DNA from: Micromonospora_J zhanjiangensis | GTDB lineage: Bacteria > Actinomycetota > Actinomycetes > Mycobacteriales > Micromonosporaceae | NCBI RefSeq assembly: GCF_042650605.1 | Contig: NZ_JBHSBN010000007.1 | Location: 253,218 to 317,217, forward strand | Length of the DNA stretch: 64,000 bases | Direction: 5' to 3' | Shown here: positions 6,412-15,152 of the stretch, one piece after another | Position numbering within the stretch: position 1 is the stretch's first letter | Layout: every line of letters starts with the position of its first letter | Made by a program: the position numbers and the translations under genes | The notes under the pieces: model-generated | The model's database searches: none | What the model was told of the DNA's origin: nothing | What the model saw: the letters and a program-made list of their open reading frames with translations, nothing else

Positions 6412-8367
6412 TCAGCGGGTCCGGCGCAGCCGCGCGGTGAGTCGACGCCAGAGCCGGGTCAGCGGGCCCGGCCGGCGCTCGTCCGCCCCGTCCGGCACCA
6501 GCAACAGCCGGGTGGCGGCGATCATCGGCGGTGCCATGGCCGGGGTGGCCAGCACCAGCTGGGCCAGCGACCGGGCGATGGAGACCGGCCGGTCCCGCGC
6601 CACGGTGATCCCGTCGGTCAGCCGCTCGGCCGCGACCCGGGCCACGTCCGCCCGGACGTCCGGGTCCACCCAGGCGTACGTGACCAGGGCGAACAGGGCG
6701 GCCTCGGTGACCCAGTCCTCGACGCCCCAGACGAGATCGAGCAGCACCTGGCGGCGGGTGGAGGTGGGCCACGGTTCGTCGGTGCGGTGGTGCAGCAGAC
6801 CGAGGCAGGCCCAGACCTGCACGCAGCGGACCCACAGCGTCGGGTCGTGCTCGGCGAGCGCCCGACCGAGCGGGGTGGCCGGCGGCCGCGGCGGGTGGGC
6901 CAGCAGCCCGAGCAGGTCGTCCAGGTCGAGGGTGGCCAGACCGACCGCGCCGTCGTACGCGGCCGGCGGGTGCGGCCAGGCGGGATGGGCGAGCTGACGG
7001 ATCCGTTCGACGGCCGTCGCCGACGGCGGCCCCACCACCGGTGCCGCGACCATGCCGTCGTAGCGCCACAACTGGTGGGCGGAGGCCCGGCGCGGCAGCC
7101 GGATGTCCGGCTCCGGCGCCTCGGCGACGCTGATCACCAGATCGGGGGCGGCGGAGGCCAGCGCCCGCATCGCGCTCGGTGGTTCCAGGCCGCTCAACCG
7201 CAGCCGGCCCTGGGTGGGCAGCCGCCCGACGGTGGGGGGCCGGACCTCGCCGCCGGCACGCGGCGGGCCGGCGGAGACCGGGCGGTCGTCGTCGACGCCG
7301 GAGGACCCGTCGCCCGGAGCGTCGTCGTCGCCGTCCCGCGGTTGGGTGGCCAGCAGTTGCCGCAGTGCGTTGGCCACCGCCTCGCCGGCCGGTGGCAGGT
7401 GCCCCAGCCACGGGACGCTGTGGCAGCACTCGGCCAGGTCCGTGTGCTCGTGCGAGTCGTCCGGATGGTCGCGTTGGAAGTCGGCGAGGGCGACCAGGTG
7501 GGTGAGTTCCCCGTCCCGCTGGTACCGCAGCCGGTGGCCGGTGTGCACCGCGCAGTCGAAGGTCGGGTTCCGGTCCAGGGCCTGGTCGATCCAGCGCAGC
7601 GCCTCGTCGAGCCGGCCGTTGTCGGCGAGCGTCCCGGCGATGTCGGCGTACACCGACAGGTCGTCGGGGTCGTAGCTGACGGCCCGGCGCAGGGCGGCGA
7701 TGGCCTCCTCGGTCCGGCCGGCGCTGCGGTAGGCGTAGCCCAGCCACACCTCGGCCAGCTTGTCCCGACGGCCGCGGGCGCCGCGTCGCGCCCAGTCCAC
7801 GGCGAGGTCGGCCTCGCCGAGCCGCCGGGCCAGTGCGGAGGCCGCACCGAGCAGCAGCCCGTGTTCCGGGTTGGCGTCCACCATGTGGGCGGCCAGCCGC
7901 AGGTAGGCGCGCAACGGCTGCCGGCCCGGCGGCGGCACCGGGTCCGGGGTGCCGGCGCAGATCCGCATGAGGATCCGGGCCATCTGCTCGGGGTCCAACC
8001 GGGCGGCCAGGCCCGGGGCGTTGACCCACGGCACGCCGGCCCAGTCGGCCGTGGGGGCGTAGCTGGTGGCCGAGGCGAGCAGTTCCAGTCCCTCGGCCGG
8101 CTCCCCGGCGGCGGCGAGCAGGTGGGCCCGCGCCACCACCGTGCCGACGAAGGCGTGCTGGTCCAGCGGGAACAGGTCCAGCCCGCCACCGGTACGGGCG
8201 GCGAGCCGGGCGAGGACCTCGTGCACCTCCGGCATCGTCGGGGCGTACGCCAAGGCCCCGGCGACGTGTCCGGCGGCGTGCGTCAGATCGCCGTCGCTGA
8301 TCGCCAGCCGGGCCAGGGCGAGTTCGCCCTCGGCCGACAGCCGTGGATCGTCCGTTCCCTCGGGCAC
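6412..8367 (-). CDS. tetratricopeptide-repeat protein of unknown function
   Basis: A 651-residue, apparently cytoplasmic protein (no signal peptide or membrane segment). TPR-like helical repeats are clearest in the middle third (LAEVWLGYAYRSAGRTEEAI, then the DLSVYADIAGTLADNGRLDE repeat), with weaker ones near the N-terminus. An acidic linker (GDDDAPGDGSSGVDDD) separates a C-terminal helical domain whose last residues are very basic. GTG start with GGGGAG upstream. It probably serves as a protein-interaction scaffold, but no partner is evident. It is divergent from the SIS gene. Confidence 0.72.
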   Translation of the reverse strand: MPEGTDDPRLSAEGELALARLAISDGDLTHAAGHVAGALAYAPTMPEVHEVLARLAARTGGGLDLFPLDQHAFVGTVVARAHLLAAAGEPAEGLELLASATSYAPTADWAGVPWVNAPGLAARLDPEQMARILMRICAGTPDPVPPPGRQPLRAYLRLAAHMVDANPEHGLLLGAASALARRLGEADLAVDWARRGARGRRDKLAEVWLGYAYRSAGRTEEAIAALRRAVSYDPDDLSVYADIAGTLADNGRLDEALRWIDQALDRNPTFDCAVHTGHRLRYQRDGELTHLVALADFQRDHPDDSHEHTDLAECCHSVPWLGHLPPAGEAVANALRQLLATQPRDGDDDAPGDGSSGVDDDRPVSAGPPRAGGEVRPPTVGRLPTQGRLRLSGLEPPSAMRALASAAPDLVISVAEAPEPDIRLPRRASAHQLWRYDGMVAAPVVGPPSATAVERIRQLAHPAWPHPPAAYDGAVGLATLDLDDLLGLLAHPPRPPATPLGRALAEHDPTLWVRCVQVWACLGLLHHRTDEPWPTSTRRQVLLDLVWGVEDWVTEAALFALVTYAWVDPDVRADVARVAAERLTDGITVARDRPVSIARSLAQLVLATPAMAPPMIAATRLLLVPDGADERRPGPLTRLWRRLTARLRRTR

Positions 8368-8467
8368 CTGTCGCAGTCTCCCCGTCGCCGTCCGTTTCCC
8401 TGGGTCTGGGCAGCGTAGGCGATGATCGCGAGCAACTGTGATCCGCTGCGCGATTCTGCGCGTTCAA

Positions 8468-8497
8468 TTGCTCTGAGCGATCGAAGCCTGCAAGAAT
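8468..8497 (+). promoter_or_regulatory. candidate promoter of the SIS-domain gene
   Basis: TTGCTC (8468-8473), an 18-base spacer and AAGAAT (8492-8497) lie 34 bases before the GTG at 8531. A moderate match to a vegetative promoter. Confidence 0.35.
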
Positions 8498-8530
8498 GCG
8501 CATGGACTGAGCATCGAGTGGAGGTTTCCC

Positions 8531-9586
8531 GTGAGCCGACCTGGCGCCGGTATGGCAACCGACATCGCCGAGCAGCCGGCCGGATTCGCCCGGTTGCTGG
8601 AGCCGGCGCAGGCCGACCCGATCGCCCGGGTGGCCGCCGCGATCGCCGAGCGCCGGCCGCGACACGTGGTGTTCACCGCCCGGGGCACCTCCGACCACGC
8701 CGCCCTGTACGCGGCGTACCTGACCGAGATCCGGCTCGGGCTGCCCGCCGGGCTGGCGTCGCCCAGCACGATCACCCTCTTCGGCGCCCGGCCCGACCTG
8801 TCCGACGCGCTGGTGGTCGGGGTCAGCCAGAGCGGTGGTTCGCCCGACCTGGCCGAGGTGCTGCGGGTGGCCCGGTCCGCCGGGGCGCTGACCCTGGCCG
8901 TCACCAACGCTCCGGACTCGCCGCTGGTGGAGGTGGCCGAGCTGGCGGTCGACGTGGCCGCCGGGCACGAGCGGGCCGTCGCCGCCACCAAGACGTACAC
9001 CGCGGAGCTGCTCGCCCTGCTCATGCTGGTCGAGGGCATCCGGGCGGGGGACGGCGCGCTGCCGGCGGCCGAGCGGGCCGCGCTCGACGCGCTGCCGGAG
9101 CTGGCCGCCGCGACCCTGGCCGACCGCACCCCGGAGGAACTGGCGCCGCGGTACCGGTTCGCCGCCCAGTTGGTCACCACCGGGCGCGGGTACGCCTACC
9201 CGACCGCCCGGGAGGCCGCGCTGAAGCTGATGGAGACGTCGTACCTGCCGGCGCTGGCCTTCTCCGGCGCGGACCTGCTGCACGGGCCGCTGGCGATGAC
9301 CGACCCGGACGTGCCGGTGCTGGCCGTCGTCGGTTCCGGGCCCGGGGGCCGGGCGATGGGCGAGGTGCTGCCCCGGCTCGCCGAGCGCGGCGCGGACCTG
9401 GTCGCCGTCGGGTCCGCCGCGGTGCCCGGGGCCGCCACCCGGCTGGCGGTGCCCGAGGTGGACGAGCGGTACGCCCCGCTGCTGGACATCCTGCCGCTGC
9501 AACGGCTGGCCCTGGCCCTGGCGCTGGCCCGGGGGGAGGACCCGGACGCGCCGCGCGGACTCAAGAAGGTCACCGCCACGATGTGA
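8531..9586 (+). CDS. double SIS-domain sugar-phosphate isomerase/deaminase (GlmS isomerase-like)
   Basis: A 351-residue protein with two SIS domains and no N-terminal glutaminase, so it is not full-length GlmS. Domain 1 has FTARGTSDHAALYAAY and the phosphosugar-binding loop GVSQSGGSPDL; domain 2 has TGRGYAYPTAREAALKLMET, closely following the GlmS isomerase pattern. Proteins with this layout act as glucosamine-6-phosphate deaminases (NagB-II type) or as amino-sugar isomerases. GGAGG lies about seven bases before the GTG; an internal ATG at 8561 is less likely. No amino-sugar transporter or regulator is adjacent. Confidence 0.82.
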   Translation: MSRPGAGMATDIAEQPAGFARLLEPAQADPIARVAAAIAERRPRHVVFTARGTSDHAALYAAYLTEIRLGLPAGLASPSTITLFGARPDLSDALVVGVSQSGGSPDLAEVLRVARSAGALTLAVTNAPDSPLVEVAELAVDVAAGHERAVAATKTYTAELLALLMLVEGIRAGDGALPAAERAALDALPELAAATLADRTPEELAPRYRFAAQLVTTGRGYAYPTAREAALKLMETSYLPALAFSGADLLHGPLAMTDPDVPVLAVVGSGPGGRAMGEVLPRLAERGADLVAVGSAAVPGAATRLAVPEVDERYAPLLDILPLQRLALALALARGEDPDAPRGLKKVTATM

Positions 9587-9610
9587 GCCGGTCGTGGCAC
9601 GCTTGCCTGC

Positions 9611-11164
9611 GTGTCCACGCTGCGCGATCTCGCCGAGGAGCACACCGCCCTCCGGCCGGCCGACATCGACCACCTGCACCGGGTGGCCGGTGACTGGCAG
9701 TTGCTCTCCGACCTCTCCTTCGCCGACCTGCTGCTCTGGGTGCCGACCGACGGGGACGAGACCTTCCTCTGCGTGGCCCAGGTGCGGCCGACCACCGCGC
9801 CGACCGCGTACCAGGACGACCAGGTGGGCCGGATCGTCGGCGGGCCGGAGGTGGCCCACCTGACCATCGCGTACGCCCAGGGCCGGATCTGGCGGGAGGG
9901 CGACCCGGTCTGGTACGGCGACACCCCGGCCCGGCACGAGGCGATCCCGGTCCGGTTGCGGGCCGGTGACGGCGAGTCGGCGGGCGAGATCATCGCGGTG
10001 GTCGGCCGGGACACCAACCTGTCCACCGCCCGGACCCCGAGCCAGCTGGAACTCAACTACCTCACCACCGCCGACGACCTGGCCCAGATGCTCGCCGACG
10101 GGACCTTCCCGCCGCCCCGGCATCCCGGCGAGACCACCTCCGCCCCCCGGGTCGGTGACGGGCTGGTCCGGCTCGACGCCAACGGCAAGGTGACCTACGC
10201 CAGCCCGAACGCCCAGTCGGCGTACCGCCGGCTCGGTTTCTCGTCGCACCTGGTCGGCGAGGACCTGGCCGCGCTGAACAGTCGGCTCGCCAGCGACCCG
10301 CTGGACGGCACCGAGGCAGCGAACGGGGTGCTCGCGGCGCTACGCGGCGAGGCGCCGCCCCGGCGGGAGGTCGAGGCGCGCGGGGCGACCGTGCTCACCC
10401 GCTCGCTGCCGCTGATGCCCGCCGGGGTGCCGATCGGCGCGCTGGTGCTGGTCCGGGACATGACCGAGGTACGCCGTCGGGACCGGGCGCTGATCACCAA
10501 GGACGCCACCATCCGGGAGATCCACCACCGGGTGAAGAACAACCTGCAGACGGTGGCCGCCCTGCTGCGGCTGCAGGCCCGACGGGTGGACAGCCCGGCG
10601 GCCCGCTCCGCGCTGGAGGAGTCGGTACGCCGGGTCGCCTCCATCGCCCTGGTGCACGAGACGCTGTCGATGAGCAGCGACGAGGCGGTCGAGTTCGACG
10701 GGATCGTGGACCGGGTGGCCCAGGCCGCCGCCGACGTTGCCGCCACCGACTTCACGGTCCGGATGCGCCGGCAGGGCACCTTCGGTGTGCTGCCGGCCGA
10801 GATCGCCACCTCGCTGGTGATGGTGCTCAACGAGCTGTTGATCAACGCGGTCGAGCACGCGTTCGAGGAGCCGGCGGACGCGCCCGGGCCGCCGGTCGTG
10901 GCGACGGTGGGGGATCCGTCCGGCGAGCCGGCCGAGGTGGTGGTCTCCGCGCACCGTTTCCGTAAGCAGCTGCACGTGACGGTCGCCGACAACGGCCGGG
11001 GACTGCCGGTCGACTTCGACCAGGGCAGCACCGGTCGGCTCGGTCTGCAGATCGTCCGCGCGCTGGCCACCGGTGAACTGCGCGGCTCCATCGAGCTGCG
11101 CAACCGGGCCCAGGGCGGTACCGAGGCGGTGCTGGTGGTCCCGCTGTCCCGTAGCCGCCGGTAA
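9611..11164 (+). CDS. pdtaS: sensor histidine kinase of the PdtaS type (GAF-PAS-HisKA_2)
   Basis: A 517-residue soluble sensor kinase. The N-terminal GAF domain (about 1-150) precedes a PAS domain (about 175-295), the HisKA_2 phosphoacceptor helix EIHHRVKNNLQTVAALLRL (His305/306) and an HATPase domain with NELLINAVEHAF (N box), DNGRGLP and GLQIV. This layout and motif set match mycobacterial PdtaS, whose partner PdtaR is an ANTAR antiterminator; no pdtaR is in the window. In mycobacteria the gene lies close to sigH and whiB1, as here. It begins 24 bases after the SIS gene and may be co-transcribed with it. GTG start. Confidence 0.87.
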   Translation: MSTLRDLAEEHTALRPADIDHLHRVAGDWQLLSDLSFADLLLWVPTDGDETFLCVAQVRPTTAPTAYQDDQVGRIVGGPEVAHLTIAYAQGRIWREGDPVWYGDTPARHEAIPVRLRAGDGESAGEIIAVVGRDTNLSTARTPSQLELNYLTTADDLAQMLADGTFPPPRHPGETTSAPRVGDGLVRLDANGKVTYASPNAQSAYRRLGFSSHLVGEDLAALNSRLASDPLDGTEAANGVLAALRGEAPPRREVEARGATVLTRSLPLMPAGVPIGALVLVRDMTEVRRRDRALITKDATIREIHHRVKNNLQTVAALLRLQARRVDSPAARSALEESVRRVASIALVHETLSMSSDEAVEFDGIVDRVAQAAADVAATDFTVRMRRQGTFGVLPAEIATSLVMVLNELLINAVEHAFEEPADAPGPPVVATVGDPSGEPAEVVVSAHRFRKQLHVTVADNGRGLPVDFDQGSTGRLGLQIVRALATGELRGSIELRNRAQGGTEAVLVVPLSRSRR

Positions 11165-11223
11165 TCCCGACCCGGGCCGGCGCGGCCGGTCCCGCGGTGA
11201 CGGCTCCGCCGCGCGGGTGCCGG

Positions 11224-12861
11224 TCAGCCTCCGGTACGGGTCAGCATGGTGACACTCAGACCGGAGACGTTCCACCGCTGGGACACGGTGAAGGAGTCCC
11301 GCAGCGCGGCGGCCTTGGCCGGCGGCATGTCGGCCAGCGGATCGGTCGGCCGGCCGGCCGCGAGCAGCCAGACCCGGTGCACCGTGGCCAGGCAGCGCGC
11401 CGGCTGCTCGCACTCGGTTGCCTGGAAGCTGCCCCGGTCGCGTTGATCCACCGCCAGCAGGACGTCCCGTGGCCGGTGGGCGCCCAGGTGGTAGGCGACC
11501 GCCGTGTCGAGGAGCTTCGGGCCGGTGCGGGGGGCGTACACGACGGCGTCGCCGGGGCGCTGCCCGGTGGCGATGATCCGGGCGGCGGCCCGGTAGTCGA
11601 TCGGCGCGTCGCGCGGCCACTCGTGGGTGCGCCGCAGCGCGAACTGGTCGGGGGCGCCGACGACGGCGGCCACCGCCACCAGGGGCAGCGCCACGCCGAG
11701 CCGCAGCCGGGCCAGCGGTCCGGCCGCGAGCACGCAGAGGAACGGCACCGTGCAGACCAGGTACCGGGGCACCCAGAGCGGGCTCACCCGACCGCCCACG
11801 AACAGCAGCACCGCCGGCAGCAGCACCGACAGCCCGAGCACCAGCCGCCACCCGGCCGCCCCGGTGGCCCGGGCCGCCCCGGCGGGGCCGGTCCGGAGCG
11901 GTTCCGCCGGTGGGCCGGTCGGTCCGGTCCGGGCCGGTTCGTGGGTCGGGGCCGGTTCGCCGGTCGCCGGTTCGTGGGTCGGGGCCGGTTCGCGGGTCGC
12001 GGCCGGCGGCCGGTGGGCGCCGGTGACCGCGCCGAGCAGGGCCAGGCCGACCAGGAGCCCGCCGACCTGGCCGGACTGCAGCACCGCGCCGGGCAGCATG
12101 GCCAGGTCGCCCAGGGTCGGCCGGCCGACCCAGCCGAGTTGCTCGGTCTGCTGTCCCCGACCGATCAGCGCCAGCGGCACCAGCGCGACGGCCGCCGGCA
12201 GCACGGCGGCGAACCAGCGGGCCGTCCGTCGGTCGCCGGTCCGGCGCCAGGTGAGCAACACCGCCACCAGGTGCCCGGTGACCAGGTCGAGCGCCACCAG
12301 GTGGGCCAGCCCCAGGCCGAACACCGCGGCGCCGTAGCCGGCCCAGCGCGGCCAGGTCGGTCGGTCCAGCGCCCGGAACAGCAGCAGCGTCGCCAACACG
12401 GCGAGCAGCGTGGCCAGGGCGTACGAGCGGGCCTCCTGGGCGTACCGGGAGGTGCTCGGTGCCACCGCGAACAACAGACCGGCGAGAAATCCGGTACGCG
12501 GACCGGCGAGGCGCTGCCCGAGCCGCGCCGTCACCGCGGTCGCGCCGGTCATCGCCAGCACCGAGGGCAGCCGCAGGGCCGCCACCGAGTCCCCGACGAG
12601 CGTGGTCCAGCCGTGCATCAGCAGGTAGTACGGCGCGGAGAGCGCGTCCACGTGCCCCGTCAGCCGGAACAGGTCCGGCACCGGTCGGCTTGCGGCGCTC
12701 CAGGTGGCGAGTTCGTCCCGCCAGAGCTGGGCACGGTCGAGCCCGACCAGGGCGAGGGCCAGGGTCAGCACGCTCGGGGCCAGCCACACCACCGGTCGCG
12801 GGCGGCCCGGCGGGGCGTCGTCGGCCGGTACGCCGAGGACGGCCCGGGACGGGAAACCCAT
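11224..12861 (-). CDS. polytopic glycosyltransferase, GT39/ArnT-like
   Basis: A 545-residue integral membrane protein with about ten hydrophobic segments. The first periplasmic loop has LWRDELATW, the acidic motif used by GT-C transferases that take polyprenyl-phosphate sugars, followed by SRYAQEARSYAL. The ATG at 12861 starts just before the first membrane helix; longer readings run into non-coding DNA. A Pro/Thr/Glu-rich cytoplasmic linker around residues 287-310 is encoded by a 33-bp DNA repeat. It probably transfers a sugar to the envelope; acceptor unknown. Convergent with pdtaS. Confidence 0.8.
   Translation of the reverse strand: MGFPSRAVLGVPADDAPPGRPRPVVWLAPSVLTLALALVGLDRAQLWRDELATWSAASRPVPDLFRLTGHVDALSAPYYLLMHGWTTLVGDSVAALRLPSVLAMTGATAVTARLGQRLAGPRTGFLAGLLFAVAPSTSRYAQEARSYALATLLAVLATLLLFRALDRPTWPRWAGYGAAVFGLGLAHLVALDLVTGHLVAVLLTWRRTGDRRTARWFAAVLPAAVALVPLALIGRGQQTEQLGWVGRPTLGDLAMLPGAVLQSGQVGGLLVGLALLGAVTGAHRPPAATREPAPTHEPATGEPAPTHEPARTGPTGPPAEPLRTGPAGAARATGAAGWRLVLGLSVLLPAVLLFVGGRVSPLWVPRYLVCTVPFLCVLAAGPLARLRLGVALPLVAVAAVVGAPDQFALRRTHEWPRDAPIDYRAAARIIATGQRPGDAVVYAPRTGPKLLDTAVAYHLGAHRPRDVLLAVDQRDRGSFQATECEQPARCLATVHRVWLLAAGRPTDPLADMPPAKAAALRDSFTVSQRWNVSGLSVTMLTRTGG
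11937..12002. repeat. 33-bp tandem repeat inside the membrane glycosyltransferase gene
   Basis: Two consecutive 33-bp units (11937-11969 and 11970-12002), each beginning GGTTCGTGGGTCGGGGCCGG and nearly identical, encode the protein repeat EPAPTHEPA. They lie in frame in a linker, so unit number can vary without a frameshift. Confidence 0.6.
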
Positions 12862-13038
12862 CGTCGCCCCCGTGGCTAGACGTCGACCGACCGGCACCGC
12901 CACCGCGGTCGCGGCGGAAACGGCGGCGGGTGGATTTGCCCCGATATTAACGTGAGACCGGGCACACCGGGTCCGGCATCCGGGAACCGTGCCGTCGGTC
13001 CGTGGCCCGGTCGGGGACGGTGTGGCAGCATGGCGGAC

Positions 13039-13134
13039 ATGACCGCCGCGCGCCGAGACATGTGGGTGGGACTGACGTCCCGCCGGCACGTCGACTACGG
13101 CCGCGTGCGCAGCGCCATCTGTCCGGCCCGCTGA
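13039..13134 (+). CDS. putative cysteine-operon leader peptide
   Basis: A 31-codon ORF whose C-terminal 24 residues (from the ATG at 13060) contain LTSRRHVDYGRVRSAIC followed by PAR. This closely resembles the short conserved leader peptides (LTxRRHxDxxRVxxxLC pattern) that precede sulfur-assimilation genes in many actinobacteria. CAGCAT lies seven bases before the ATG at 13039, suggesting a leaderless transcript; ATG 13060 is an alternative start. It sits 157 bases before sirA. Ribosome stalling at the near-terminal Cys could tune the operon to cysteine supply, as shown for polycysteine leaders in mycobacteria, but here that is inference. Confidence 0.68.
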   Translation: MTAARRDMWVGLTSRRHVDYGRVRSAICPAR

Positions 13135-13291
13135 CGCCGTCCGGGCAGTCCCCACCGCCTCGGGCGCGCATTCGTCAAGCGCCGGCGGACATCGTCGTCC
13201 CCACCGTGATCCCGCGGAAACCGGGTGGTCCCGTCGCGTCGACGCCCACCCGACCAACCCAGAGCAGTACCAGGAACGGGAGGACAACGCG

Positions 13292-14992
13292 ATGGTGGTC
13301 AGCAGCACTCCGGCCCGCGGCGGTACCGCCGGCCCGCCCGGCCGTCGTCGCCGGGGCGAGGGCCAGTGGGCGGTGGGTCACCGGGAACCGCTCAACCCCA
13401 ACGAGCGGATGAAGGTCGACGACGACCCGCTCAACGTCCGGGCCCGGATCGAGAGCATCTACGCGCACCGTGGCTTCGCGTCGATCGACCCCGCCGACCT
13501 GCGCGGGCGGTTCCGCTGGTGGGGCCTCTACACCCAGCGCAAGCCCGGCATCGACGGCGGCCGCACGGCGGTCCTGGAGCCGCACGAGCTGGAGGACGAG
13601 TACTTCATGCTCCGGATCCGCATCGACGGTGGCCAACTCGACCTGGCCCAGTTGCGGACCATCGCGGAGATCTCCCAGCGGTACGCCCGGGACACCGCCG
13701 ACATCACCGACCGGCAGAACATCCAACTCCACTGGGTACGCATCGAGGACGTGCCGACCATCTGGCGGGAGCTGGAGGCGGTCGGCCTGCAGACCACCGA
13801 GGCCTGCGGCGACTGCCCACGGGTCGTGATGGGCAGCCCGGTCGCCGGGGTGGCCGAGGCGGAACTGCTCGACCCCTCGCCGGCGCTGGACGAGATCGTC
13901 CGGCGGTACATCGGCAACAAGGACTTCTCCAACCTGCCCCGGAAGTTCAAGACCTCGATCTCCTGGCTGGCCGACGTCCCGTACGAGGCCAACGACGTGG
14001 CGTTCCTCGGCGTCGAGCACCCCGAGCACGGCCCCGGGTTCGATGTCTGGGTCGGTGGCGGGCTGAGCACCAACCCGATGCTCGCTGAGCGACTCGGCGT
14101 GTGGGTGCCGCTGGCCGACGTACCCGACCTCTGGGCCGGGGTGGTCGGCATCTTCCGGGACTACGGCTACCGCCGGCTGCGCAACCGGGCCCGGCTGAAG
14201 TTCCTGGTGGCCGACTGGGGCGTGGAGCGCTTCCGCGAGGTGCTGGAGAAGGAGTACCTCGGCCGTACCCTGCTGGACGGCCCGGCCCCGGAGCTGCCCG
14301 ACCGGCCGCTGGACCACCTCGGCGTGCACCGGCAGCGGGACGGACGGAACTTCGTCGGGGCGACACCCGTGGTGGGCCGAATCTCCGGCAGCCAGCTCGC
14401 CGAGCTGGCGGATGTGGTGGCCGAGCACGGCAGCGACCGAATACGGCTCACCCCGTACCAGAAGTTGGTGGTCCTGAACGTGCCGCCGGAGCGGACCGAG
14501 TCGCTGGTCGCGGCGCTGCGCGGGATCGGGCTGGAGGCCCGGCCGTCGGCGTGGCGGCGCGGCACGATGGCCTGCACCGGGATCGAGTTCTGCAAGCTCG
14601 CCATCGTCGAGACCAAGGCCCGCGGCGAGGAGCTGGTGGCCCGGCTGGAGGAGCGGCTGCGGGACTTCGACGCGGACATCTCGATCCACATCAACGGCTG
14701 CCCGAACGCCTGCGCCCGGACCCAGGTCGCGGACATCGGCCTGAAGGGCCAGCTGGTTCCCGGACCGGACGGTCGCCAGGTCGAGGGCTTCCAGGTGCAC
14801 CTCGGCGGTGGGCTGGGGATGGCGCAGGGACAGACCGCCGGCTTCGGGCGCAAGCTGCGCGGCCTGAAGACCACCGCGGAGGAACTTCCGGCGTACGTCG
14901 AGCGGCTGGCCCGTCGGTACCTGGCGGACCGGCAGCCCGGCGAGACCTTCGCCCGCTGGGCGGTGCGGGCCGACGAACAGGAGCTGCGATGA
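13292..14992 (+). CDS. sirA: ferredoxin-dependent sulfite reductase SirA (siroheme, [4Fe-4S])
   Basis: Reduces sulfite to sulfide with six electrons from ferredoxin for cysteine biosynthesis. The 566-residue protein has both ferrodoxin-like halves and the cluster/siroheme ligands Cys428, Cys434 (TGIEFCK), Cys470 and Cys474 (NGCPNACAR). Tyr80 (WWGLYTQR) and Cys172 (EACGDC) have the same 92-residue separation as the Tyr69-Cys161 crosslink next to siroheme in M. tuberculosis SirA/NirA, which favours sulfite over nitrite reductase. GGGAGGAC precedes the ATG. It is the first large gene of the sulfur operon, with cysH and a siroheme-type chelatase downstream, and its stop overlaps the repeat element (ATGA). 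Confidence 0.93.
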   Translation: MVVSSTPARGGTAGPPGRRRRGEGQWAVGHREPLNPNERMKVDDDPLNVRARIESIYAHRGFASIDPADLRGRFRWWGLYTQRKPGIDGGRTAVLEPHELEDEYFMLRIRIDGGQLDLAQLRTIAEISQRYARDTADITDRQNIQLHWVRIEDVPTIWRELEAVGLQTTEACGDCPRVVMGSPVAGVAEAELLDPSPALDEIVRRYIGNKDFSNLPRKFKTSISWLADVPYEANDVAFLGVEHPEHGPGFDVWVGGGLSTNPMLAERLGVWVPLADVPDLWAGVVGIFRDYGYRRLRNRARLKFLVADWGVERFREVLEKEYLGRTLLDGPAPELPDRPLDHLGVHRQRDGRNFVGATPVVGRISGSQLAELADVVAEHGSDRIRLTPYQKLVVLNVPPERTESLVAALRGIGLEARPSAWRRGTMACTGIEFCKLAIVETKARGEELVARLEERLRDFDADISIHINGCPNACARTQVADIGLKGQLVPGPDGRQVEGFQVHLGGGLGMAQGQTAGFGRKLRGLKTTAEELPAYVERLARRYLADRQPGETFARWAVRADEQELR

Positions 14993-15072
14993 GCGAACGA
15001 AGTGAGCGAATCATTTGGCTCGGCGCGCTGGTGCCTCATGGCGTCGTGGAGCGAAGCGGAGCGACGTCATGA
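14989..15072 (+). CDS. 27-residue repeat-encoded mini-ORF, copy 1
   Basis: ATG 14989 overlaps the sirA stop, and the frame reads MSERSERIIWLGALV onward to ERSGATS before a TGA that overlaps the next ATG at 15069. It would be translated by coupling from sirA if ribosomes re-initiate. The peptide itself may have no function, and the coupling geometry is the notable feature. Confidence 0.35.
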   Translation: MSERSERIIWLGALVPHGVVERSGATS

Positions 15073-15152
15073 GCGAACGAAGTGAGCGAATCATTTGGCT
15101 CGGCGCGCTGGTGCCTCATGGCGTCGTGGAGCGAAGCGGAGCGACGTCATGA
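15069..15152 (+). CDS. 27-residue repeat-encoded mini-ORF, copy 2
   Basis: The second identical mini-ORF runs from the ATG that overlaps the stop of copy 1 to a TGA that overlaps the ATG of the zinc-ribbon gene at 15149. The two copies thus form a chain of ATGA junctions from sirA to the next real gene. Confidence 0.35.
   Translation: MSERSERIIWLGALVPHGVVERSGATS

Noticed and set aside
6221..10249. A 1342-codon frame on the minus strand across several genes
   Set aside because: It is a shadow frame of the GC-rich TPR, SIS and pdtaS genes. It is full of Arg/Gly/Pro with no domain, and the true genes have clear families.
12952..13038. An N-terminal extension of the leader peptide
   Set aside because: Upstream codons carry no conserved pattern, and the -10-like box lies just before ATG 13039.
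13292..14992. SirA as nitrite reductase
   Set aside because: The Tyr80-Cys172 pair and the company of cysH and a siroheme-type chelatase favour sulfite reduction. Some nitrite activity cannot be excluded.
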